Positions 1 through 5,363 of a stretch of DNA of 11,728 bases are shown here, piece by piece (within the stretch, counting starts at the first letter, position 1; each line of letters starts with the position of its first letter). Under the pieces are notes generated by a model. The model was given only the letters and a program-made list of their open reading frames with translations, made no database searches and was not told where the DNA came from. The position numbers and the translations under genes were made by a program. Source of the DNA: DASRCB01 sp035653295 (GTDB taxonomy: Bacteria > Acidobacteriota > Terriglobia > Bryobacterales > Bryobacteraceae); assembly GCA_035653295.1 (NCBI GenBank), contig DASRCB010000342.1:1-11728 (forward strand), read 5' to 3'.

Positions 1-24
1 CCCTCTCATGCTACCGTGACGGTA

Positions 25-399
25 ATGCGCAAGGTTTCCCTGGCCGCGAAGTTCGCGAGCTTCGACGACCATTGGAATCCGCGAATCGCCGGTGAACTTA
101 ACGGACAGCAGGTGAAGCTGGTGAAGTTTCAGGGCGAGTTCGTGTGGCATCATCACCAGCACGAAGACGAGCTGTTCCTGGTTGTCAAGGGCTCGTTCGT
201 GATGGATTATCACGATGAATCCGGAGCGGAGCGGAAACTCGACATTGGCGAGGGCGAGTTCGTGATTGTGCCGCGCGGTACAGAGCACCGGCCGCGCGCC
301 GCGGAGGAGGTGCAGGTGCTGTTGTTCGAACCTGCCGGCACGCGCAACACCGGCAACATCACCGGCGAGTTCACCGTGGAGCAGCCACAAGCCATATGA
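25..399 (+). CDS. Small single-domain cupin protein
   Basis: A 124-residue single-domain cupin. Seen: the first cupin motif around residues 37-52 (WHHHQHEDELFLVVKG) supplies clustered His and Glu residues that usually bind a divalent metal. The second motif around residues 75-89 (GEGEFVIVPRGTEHRP) supplies the final His. Family knowledge: stand-alone cupins of this size are often called mannose-6-phosphate isomerase-like or cupin_2 proteins, but the substrate cannot be read from sequence. I chose ATG at 25 because MRKVSLAAKF is the usual type of beginning for this family. GTG at 16 is also possible, and the frame is open to the window edge, so a longer upstream start cannot be excluded. No clear ribosome site precedes ATG 25. 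Its TGA stop overlaps the ATG of a tiny ORF, and pgl follows. It is probably the first visible gene of a cupin-pgl-patatin operon. Confidence 0.86.
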   Translation: MRKVSLAAKFASFDDHWNPRIAGELNGQQVKLVKFQGEFVWHHHQHEDELFLVVKGSFVMDYHDESGAERKLDIGEGEFVIVPRGTEHRPRAAEEVQVLLFEPAGTRNTGNITGEFTVEQPQAI

Positions 400-488
400 G
401 CACGGGATTCCGGGAGTGCAGGGCGCCAGCGTGCGCCGGGCCGGCAGAAAGACTGCTCTGCGAGGCCATGCTGCGCGCCAGCCTATGA
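396..488 (+). CDS. Possible 30-residue bridging mini-ORF between cupin and pgl
   Basis: A 30-codon ORF that begins MSTGFRECRAPAC and ends EAMLRASL. Its ATG (396-398) overlaps the cupin TGA (397-399) as ATGA, and its own TGA (486-488) overlaps the pgl ATG (485-487), again as ATGA. It contains three cysteines, no hydrophobic segment and no recognisable domain. Its DNA holds short GC-rich dyads, for example GGCGC at 422-426 with GCGCC at 433-437. Inference: ribosomes ending the cupin could restart here and be carried to pgl, which has no evident Shine-Dalgarno sequence of its own. The ORF may matter as a translational bridge rather than as a protein. It could also be chance in GC-rich DNA, where stop codons are rare. 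Confidence 0.3.
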   Translation: MSTGFRECRAPACAGPAERLLCEAMLRASL

Positions 489-1207
489 TCACTCACGTTT
501 TCGACGACCGCACCGCGGCGGCGAACTCCTGCGCGCATCGCATTGCCGATCTGATGAAGCAGATTGTCGCTTCAAAGTCGCGGGTCACACTCGCTCTCTC
601 CGGCGGCTCGACGCCCGGCCTGATGTTCGAGGAACTTGCCCGGCAGGATCTGACGTGGACCAGCGTTCATATCTTTCAGGTGGATGAGCGGCTCGTCCCT
701 CCAACGGACGAGAACAGCAACTATCATTTGATACGCGAAAAGCTGATCGAACCGGCCGGCATTCCCTCCGCGAATGTGCATCGCATCTGTGGAGAGCTGC
801 CCGGCGCGGATGCGGCCGCTCGCTACACCGAGGAACTGCGGACTTTCTTCGCGCTTGGCCCGCGTGATCTTCCGGTATTCGACATGATGCACCGCGGCAT
901 GGGCGAGGAGGGTCATACGGCCAGTCTTTTCCCCGGCGATCCCGCGGTCATGGACGTCAAGGGTATTGCGGCGGTGGTGCACGTGCCCAAACCGCCGCCC
1001 GATCGGGTCACGTTGCTGCCTGGTGTTCTGGTGCGCGCGGCGCACACGCTCATGCTCGTGGCCGGCTCCGATAAAGCCGAAGCGCTGCACGCGGTACTCA
1101 AGGGTCCTGTCGATGTGCTGCGCTACCCGGCGCAACTCGCGGCCCGCGACGGCCTGGAAGCGGAGTGGTTTCTCGATCGCGCGGCGGCTCGCCTGCTGGA
1201 TGAGTGA
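485..1207 (+). CDS. pgl: 6-phosphogluconolactonase
   Basis: Hydrolyses 6-phosphoglucono-1,5-lactone to 6-phosphogluconate, the second step of the oxidative pentose phosphate pathway, in the cytoplasm. The 240 residues match the usual DevB/Pgl length. Seen: the phosphate-binding LSGGSTP at residues 38-44, VDERLVPP at 66-73 followed by NSNY, and GMGEEGHTASLFPG with the expected catalytic His near residue 144. The C-terminal part contains RVTLLPGVL and LMLVAGSDKAEAL, typical of the family. The more usual GMGxDGH reads GMGEEGH here, and the residue before the motif is Arg. The frame is open back to 266, inside the cupin gene, but homology begins just after ATG 485, so I use that start. Its end overlaps the patatin gene by 8 bases (ATGAGTGA), which suggests coupled translation. 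Confidence 0.94.
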   Translation: MITHVFDDRTAAANSCAHRIADLMKQIVASKSRVTLALSGGSTPGLMFEELARQDLTWTSVHIFQVDERLVPPTDENSNYHLIREKLIEPAGIPSANVHRICGELPGADAAARYTEELRTFFALGPRDLPVFDMMHRGMGEEGHTASLFPGDPAVMDVKGIAAVVHVPKPPPDRVTLLPGVLVRAAHTLMLVAGSDKAEALHAVLKGPVDVLRYPAQLAARDGLEAEWFLDRAAARLLDE

Positions 1208-1994
1208 TTCACGGCCGAAGACGGCCATCGTTTTTTCGGCAGGCGGCATGTACGGCGCCTGGGAAGTCGGGGTGTGGAAGGCACTGGAGCCCGTGGTCCG
1301 TCCCGATATCGTGGTCGGCGCCTCCATTGGCGCGGTGAACGGATATGCGGTCGCCGGCGGCTGCACGGCCGAGGAACTGCGGCGACAATGGCTCGCGCTG
1401 GAGGGTCTGGCGCGCCTCGAACTGCAGATGCCCTGGGGTTTGCGCGGCATCGTCAAATCCGACCCTGTCGAGCGGCTTATTCGCGAACTGTATGGGCGCT
1501 ATCCGGCGCGCGTAGAGTTCGGCGTCGTGGTCACGGACACGCTGCGACTGCGGCCGGTGCTGGTGCGCACACCGCACGTGAGCTGGCAGCACCTGGCCGC
1601 ATCCACGGCAATGATCGGTATCTACCGCCAGCACCGGATCGGCGGCCGCATCTATTCCGATGGCGGCCTGCTGCACGCGCTTCCGGTCTGGGCCGCCGTG
1701 GAGATGGGCGCGACGCGGATTGTGGCTATCAACTGCCTGGCGAAGATGCCGTCGGCGGCCGTTCGCGGCGTGGTGAAGAGCTTGCGCCGTATCGCGCGAT
1801 GGCGCGCGCCCGCAACGCCCGACCACGTCGAGGTAATCCGCCTCGACCCGTCCGAGGATCTCGGGTCCGCCCGCAGCGCGTTCGTCTGGTCACGGGCGAA
1901 CGCCGAGCGCTGGATCGCGCTCGGCGAGCGTGATGGGGCGGTGCTTCGCGATCGGATCACGGAAGCCGCGCCGCGAGCGTCTGCCCCAGACTGA
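1200..1994 (+). CDS. Patatin-like phospholipase
   Basis: A 264-residue patatin-domain acyl hydrolase, likely acting on phospholipid or another acyl ester. Seen: an oxyanion-type glycine loop, SAGGMYGAWEVG, at residues 13-24, the nucleophile elbow GASIG at 40-44 (Ser42), and SDGG at 153-156, giving Asp154 as the second member of the Ser-Asp dyad. There is no signal peptide or membrane segment, so it is probably cytoplasmic or peripheral. The usual Lys/Arg of the GGGx[K/R]G loop is replaced by Tyr18. ATG 1200 is chosen because the patatin fold begins within ten residues of it and it overlaps the pgl stop. Codons upstream in the same frame are a shadow of pgl. Its last 38 bases overlap the 3' end of the opposite-strand DUF6599-like gene. 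The substrate is not predictable from sequence. Confidence 0.92.
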   Translation: MSDSRPKTAIVFSAGGMYGAWEVGVWKALEPVVRPDIVVGASIGAVNGYAVAGGCTAEELRRQWLALEGLARLELQMPWGLRGIVKSDPVERLIRELYGRYPARVEFGVVVTDTLRLRPVLVRTPHVSWQHLAASTAMIGIYRQHRIGGRIYSDGGLLHALPVWAAVEMGATRIVAINCLAKMPSAAVRGVVKSLRRIARWRAPATPDHVEVIRLDPSEDLGSARSAFVWSRANAERWIALGERDGAVLRDRITEAAPRASAPD

Positions 1995-2760
1995 CTGCAT
2001 CCTGTCCCTCGGGCACATTCGCGTACCCCCCGATCCTGCTGCCTTTGCGAAAAATGCAGATCCTGCCGAGGTACGGGTCGCTCACCTCGAACGAATCCTG
2101 AGTCACTGCCGTATCATGCGCGGCGGCGAATCGCGCTCGCAGTTTCGTCATTACCGCGGAAGCGTGTGCCGGTGAGGCTTCGGTTACCACGAACGCCTTC
2201 CCAGCCCCGTACTGCGCCACATACCCGCGCTTCAGCGCGCCGATTCCGAGCACGCTTTCCGGCACGAGCCTCGCCGTGCCTCCGTCCATGCCCGGTGGAA
2301 ACCAGTTGAACGCATCAGCGCGCGCGACGCTGCCCTCGATGCGTGCTGCGTAAACCTCTGCCATGGCACGCAGCTCCGCAGTGTGGTCGCCTTCCTGTTC
2401 GGCCGCAACTTCGACGAAATACCTGTCCTTCGCGAAGATGGCCTTGCGCGGCGCTACTTGTCCACCGGTTCCAATCGGTTCGATCGACTGGCCGGAGTCA
2501 CGATTTGACAGAAACATTCCGTACGCCGATTCACCGTCCGGAAACTCGGAGACGTCGACGATCACTGTGGCGTCGCCTTTGGCGCAGGTGATCCCGTTCA
2601 TGCGCACGAAGCCATAAACGAGATACCCCTCCGAATTGCCGTCCATGTACTCGAACAGCTTGTCGCCTTCATACAGGCGCGCGGGGCCGCGCTGCCGCCA
2701 TCCAGCCCCGATCCCACAATCGAGCAGCGACGCGATGGCCAGCGCCGCCACTACGATCAC
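1957..2760 (-). CDS. DUF6599-like exported protein
   Basis: A 267-residue protein of unknown function. Seen: an N-terminal hydrophobic stretch (MIVVAALAIASLLDCGIGAGW), then GPARLYEGDKLFEYMDGNSE, YGFVRM and SAYGMFLS. This order, WxxxGPxxxYxxxxLxEYxDG with later AFGxxS-like wording, resembles the DUF6599 family common in Acidobacteriota. That assignment is from memory of the family pattern. Cys15 follows LLD, which is a poor lipobox because of the Asp, so a lipoprotein is unlikely. The hydrophobic start fits an exported or membrane-anchored protein. GTG at 2760 is preferred: AGGAG lies 8 bases upstream and the GTG overlaps the stop of the upstream aldo/keto reductase gene (GTGA). A start at 2838 would lie deep inside that gene. 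The two are almost certainly co-transcribed. Confidence 0.82.
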   Translation of the reverse strand: MIVVAALAIASLLDCGIGAGWRQRGPARLYEGDKLFEYMDGNSEGYLVYGFVRMNGITCAKGDATVIVDVSEFPDGESAYGMFLSNRDSGQSIEPIGTGGQVAPRKAIFAKDRYFVEVAAEQEGDHTAELRAMAEVYAARIEGSVARADAFNWFPPGMDGGTARLVPESVLGIGALKRGYVAQYGAGKAFVVTEASPAHASAVMTKLRARFAAAHDTAVTQDSFEVSDPYLGRICIFRKGSRIGGYANVPEGQDAVSLGQTLAARLP

Positions 2761-3920
2761 GCGAAGCACTCCTGCGCCCGGCTCAGGCGCGCCTGAACGT
2801 GCACGCCGCGCGGGCACTGGACCGTGCACTCCGGACAATCGCCGCAGCGCACGTCGCGCATCTGTGCCGGCAGCGCGCGGAAATGATCCCGGCCCAAAGA
2901 GAACTGCCCGTAGCCGTCCGAGTACATGTAGAAGCGCAGCATGTCAGCCACAGCGAGGCCGTGCGTGCACTGGCCTTCACAGGCGCCACACATGTTGCAG
3001 TACGACTCGCGAATCCCCGCCGCGCGCGCCTGGAGCACCTTCTCGTCAATGGGGGACAGGGGCTGCCACATGGCCTTCAGATTTTCGTCCAGCTGATCCA
3101 TGTCGGTCATGCTGGGAATCGCCGTATCCACCCTAAGGTTACGCAGCACCCATTTCAGCGCGGCCAGCGAGGCCCCTTCATGGCCCAGAATCTCCTTCGT
3201 CTTCGGCGCGCTGGCGCGCTTGCCTCCGGCCATCACCTTCATGGCGACAATGCCGAGCCCCGCATCGGCAGCCTGGCGGATCGGCTCCTCGATCGTGGTC
3301 TCCATGAAGTAGTTGTAGGCCGTTAGCACGACATCGAAATGGTCCTTGTGCGCCACGATCGCGGGCATCAGCTCGGCCTGGCCGCCATGCGTGCTCACGC
3401 CCGCGAAGCGGATCTTACCGGCCCTGCGCGCGATCTGTTGCGCTTCCATCAGCTCGTCTTTGAGCTGGTCGGGCTTCGACTTGCCGTGCAGATACCAGAT
3501 GTCGACGTGATCGGTGGCCAGCTCTTTCAGGCTGGTGTCCAGATCGGCGAGCGCCTGCTCTTTGGTACCGGCGCCGGTCTTGGTGGAGATGAACACGCGG
3601 TCGCGCCGGCCTTTCAGCGCCGCGCCTACCATGCGCTCGCAGTTGCCGTTCTGATAAACGCGGGCGGTGTCGAAATAATTGACGCCGAGATCGGCCGCCC
3701 GCTGGATGACTGTTGGATCGGAGGTGATCATCGTGCCGAATGCCACACGAGTCACCTTCAGACCCGTTTTACCCAGCACGCGATACTCGAGTTTCTGATT
3801 TGCAATCAGCTCCGGCAGCCCATCCGGCTTCGGCGGAAGCTTCTGTGGCATTGCGGTCAGAACCGCGGGCGCACCAATGCCCGCGATGAGAAACCTGCGT
3901 CGCGAGGATTCCTCGTTCAT
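2757..3920 (-). CDS. Tat-exported aldo/keto reductase with two C-terminal Fe-S motifs
   Basis: A 387-residue NAD(P)H-dependent aldo/keto reductase of the iron-sulfur-associated (COG1453-like) type. Seen: a twin-arginine signal at residues 6-11 (SRRRFL) followed by a hydrophobic run, then a complete catalytic tetrad: Asp84 and Tyr89 in FDTARVY, Lys114 in STKTG, and His145 in WYLHG. The C-terminal domain carries two CxxCxxCxxxC clusters, Cys308/311/314/318 and Cys359/362/365/369; the second is followed by Pro. Each would be expected to bind a [4Fe-4S] cluster. Inference: cofactor and clusters are loaded in the cytoplasm and the folded enzyme is exported. The substrate is unknown. ATG 3920 has AGGA about 8 bases upstream. 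It is first in an operon with the DUF6599-like gene and divergent from a DUF362 gene that also has a Tat signal. Confidence 0.95.
   Translation of the reverse strand: MNEESSRRRFLIAGIGAPAVLTAMPQKLPPKPDGLPELIANQKLEYRVLGKTGLKVTRVAFGTMITSDPTVIQRAADLGVNYFDTARVYQNGNCERMVGAALKGRRDRVFISTKTGAGTKEQALADLDTSLKELATDHVDIWYLHGKSKPDQLKDELMEAQQIARRAGKIRFAGVSTHGGQAELMPAIVAHKDHFDVVLTAYNYFMETTIEEPIRQAADAGLGIVAMKVMAGGKRASAPKTKEILGHEGASLAALKWVLRNLRVDTAIPSMTDMDQLDENLKAMWQPLSPIDEKVLQARAAGIRESYCNMCGACEGQCTHGLAVADMLRFYMYSDGYGQFSLGRDHFRALPAQMRDVRCGDCPECTVQCPRGVHVQARLSRAQECFA
2769..2773 (-). promoter_or_regulatory. Shine-Dalgarno site deciding the DUF6599-like start
   Basis: AGGAG on the minus strand, inside the last codons of the aldo/keto reductase gene, 8 bases before GTG 2760. 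It supports the GTG that overlaps the upstream stop as GTGA over other in-frame GTG or ATG codons, such as GTG 2769, which would leave no spacing to this site. Confidence 0.65.
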
Positions 3921-3956
3921 GATTTTGTCCTGAGAATGAGATATAAGTAGGGCGAC

Positions 3957-3976
3957 TTCAAACTATCACAGTTGAA
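3957..3976. promoter_or_regulatory. Imperfect inverted repeat in the divergent AKR/DUF362 intergenic region
   Basis: The 66-base gap between the aldo/keto reductase start (3920) and the DUF362 start (3987) contains TTCAAACT-ATCAC-AGTTGAA. The arms match apart from one extra A in the left arm. It lies directly before the DUF362 ribosome site and could be an operator or an mRNA stem in the leader. An AT-rich ATATAAG at 3941-3947 is the only -10-like sequence; no well-spaced -35 was found on either strand. Functional status is unproven. Confidence 0.3.
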
Positions 3977-3977
3977 T

Positions 3978-3982
3978 GGAGG
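3978..3982 (+). promoter_or_regulatory. Shine-Dalgarno site deciding the DUF362 start
   Basis: GGAGG four bases before ATG 3987. The frame also offers TTG at 3972, but that codon lies upstream of this site, so ATG 3987 is the likely start. Confidence 0.6.
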
Positions 3983-3986
3983 TCGG

Positions 3987-5063
3987 ATGACTCTCGCACT
4001 TTCACGCCGCGAGCTGTTTCAAGCCGGCGCCGCATCCCTGTCGCTGGCCATGGCAGCCCGCCGGGCCGCCGCGCAATCCCCCGCCCCTTTACCGCCACCG
4101 CTGGTTCCCAACGACACTCGCGCGGCCGTTTCACTGATGAAAGGCGAAGACCGGCGCAGGAACGTCTACAACGCACTCATGGCTATCGATCATCAAATCG
4201 CGCCGGCCCTGAAGCACAAAAAATACGTCGTCATCAAACCGAATAATGTCTCCACCGTACGCCAGCTCGCTTCCACGCACCCGGACGCCGTGCGCGGGAT
4301 GCTCGACTATCTATCCGAGCGCTTCCACGGCCCGGTGATGATTTCCGAAGCCTCCGCGGGCGAAACAATGGAGGGATTCGAAACGTTCCATTACCCGCAG
4401 GTGGCCCGCGAGTACAAGCGCGTCAGCCTTCTCGACCTGAATGCCGAGGCGAAGTACCAGGTGCTGCCGGTGCTCGATTTCGATCTGCATCTGACCCCGG
4501 TCCGGCTCGCCGCGCGCCTGCTCGACCCTGAGGCGTTCGTGATGTGCTCGGCCATCCTCAAGACACACAACACCGTGGTCGCGACCTTGTCGGTAAAGAA
4601 CATGTGCCTCGGCGCACCGCTGCACAACGCGCCAAAAGAGAAGCCCGAATGGAACGACAAGCGCCGCTACCACGGCGGCGTGCGGCAGACGCACTACGAC
4701 ATGTTCCTCACGGCGCAGAAACTGCGGCCGTTCTGGGGCGCCACGGTGATCGACGGCTACGAGGGCATGGAAGGCAACGGGCCGTCGGCGGGCACGCCGG
4801 TTCCCTCGCGCGTGGCCATTGCCTCAATGGACTACATTGCCGCCGACCGTGTCGGCGTCGAGGCCATGGGCGTCCGCGCGGAGAATATCGGCTACCTTCT
4901 GTATTGCTGGCAAGCCGGCCTTGGCCAATACGATCTGAACCGGATCGACATCATCGGCGAGAACCTCGCCTCGGTGCGGCGAACCTACCGCCAGCACAAC
5001 GACATCGACCGCGAGCTGCAGTGGATGGGACCCATGCTGGACCTGCCGCCGAAGCTGGGCTGA
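3987..5063 (+). CDS. Tat-exported DUF362 domain protein
   Basis: A 358-residue protein with a twin-arginine signal near the N-terminus (LSRRELFQAGA) and a likely cleavage region at RRAAAQS. Seen: YVVIKPNNVS, then AILKTHNTVVATLSVKNM and later SMDYIAADRVGVEAMG. These correspond to the conserved blocks of DUF362 (lysine/asparagine near the N-terminus, KTHxxxxxTxxxKN in the middle, a D-xx-A-x-D block near the end). The C-terminal ferredoxin-like cysteine motifs found in many DUF362 proteins are absent; only three isolated cysteines occur. DUF362 has no settled single function, so none is assigned. Divergence from the Tat-exported Fe-S aldo/keto reductase suggests a shared role outside the cytoplasm (inference). 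The gene ends in TGATCA, where its TGA abuts the stop of the opposite-strand zinc-finger gene. Confidence 0.93.
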   Translation: MTLALSRRELFQAGAASLSLAMAARRAAAQSPAPLPPPLVPNDTRAAVSLMKGEDRRRNVYNALMAIDHQIAPALKHKKYVVIKPNNVSTVRQLASTHPDAVRGMLDYLSERFHGPVMISEASAGETMEGFETFHYPQVAREYKRVSLLDLNAEAKYQVLPVLDFDLHLTPVRLAARLLDPEAFVMCSAILKTHNTVVATLSVKNMCLGAPLHNAPKEKPEWNDKRRYHGGVRQTHYDMFLTAQKLRPFWGATVIDGYEGMEGNGPSAGTPVPSRVAIASMDYIAADRVGVEAMGVRAENIGYLLYCWQAGLGQYDLNRIDIIGENLASVRRTYRQHNDIDRELQWMGPMLDLPPKLG

Positions 5064-5285
5064 TCAGGGTTCCAGCCGCTTGAGCGCCTCGCGCATCACG
5101 CGCGCATACTCCTCCATTTCCAGCACGCAGTCCTGGCATGGCTCGCACAACAGCAGGTGCTCCTCCACCCTGTCGCGAGCGGCCTCGGCCAGTTCGCACC
5201 GAGAGTACGCCTCAAGCTCGTCCCTGCATGGGTGATCCACGCAGAGATAGATGCTGATGGGAGAGAAATCAGAAACCGCAAACAT
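5064..5285 (-). CDS. Small putative zinc-finger (anti-sigma-like) protein
   Basis: A 73-residue protein with the zf-HC2/ZAS-type arrangement: His18, then 25 residues later His43-x3-Cys47-x2-Cys50, followed by Cys53, with Cys15, Cys20 and Cys30 as further candidates. Helix-rich, charged sequence surrounds the motif (ELAEAARDRVEEHLLLC). There is no membrane segment and no neighbouring sigma factor gene, so it resembles the zinc-binding half of a soluble anti-sigma factor without a visible partner. It could also simply be a small zinc-binding protein. ATG 5285 is taken as start although no Shine-Dalgarno is evident; TATAGC lies 7 bases upstream, which would place transcription start at or near the ATG. 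It is convergent with DUF362 with no intervening base, and divergent from pgm. Confidence 0.8.
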   Translation of the reverse strand: MFAVSDFSPISIYLCVDHPCRDELEAYSRCELAEAARDRVEEHLLLCEPCQDCVLEMEEYARVMREALKRLEP

Positions 5286-5292
5286 GAGCGAC

Positions 5293-5298
5293 GCTATA
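5293..5298 (-). promoter_or_regulatory. Possible -10 element for the zinc-finger gene
   Basis: TATAGC on the minus strand ends 7 bases before ATG 5285. An A/T-rich ATTTTC lies about 16 bases further upstream as a weak -35. If real, the transcript would be leaderless or nearly so, consistent with the lack of a Shine-Dalgarno. Confidence 0.25.
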
Positions 5299-5328
5299 GT
5301 GCGCCAGAGGTGCTGAAAATCTCACCCG

Positions 5329-5356
5329 TTGAATCCTCTTGGACGAGGGCGACAAT
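5329..5356 (+). promoter_or_regulatory. Possible pgm promoter
   Basis: TTGAAT at 5329-5334 and GACAAT at 5351-5356 are separated by 16 bases, each matching four of six consensus positions. The predicted transcription start falls next to ATG 5364, so the mRNA would have almost no leader. AGGGA at 5357-5361 is too close to the ATG for a normal ribosome site. Confidence 0.25.
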
Positions 5357-5363
5357 AGGGACT

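Noticed and set aside
266..484. An N-terminal extension of pgl back into the cupin gene
   Set aside because: The extra residues are an arginine/cysteine-rich shadow of the cupin gene; pgl homology begins right after ATG 485.
572..1456. A 294-codon minus-strand frame opposite pgl and patatin
   Set aside because: Antisense shadow; both plus-strand genes have intact family motifs.
2716..2760. Lipoprotein signal in the DUF6599-like protein (LLDC)
   Set aside because: Asp directly before the Cys does not fit a lipobox, and no basic residue opens the N-terminus with the chosen GTG.
3339..3950. A 203-codon plus-strand frame opposite the aldo/keto reductase
   Set aside because: The opposite strand encodes an enzyme with its complete catalytic tetrad and cysteine clusters; this is an antisense shadow.
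5157..5363. An N-terminal extension of phosphoglucomutase
   Set aside because: It runs antisense through the zinc-finger gene, and the family N-terminus matches a start at 5364.
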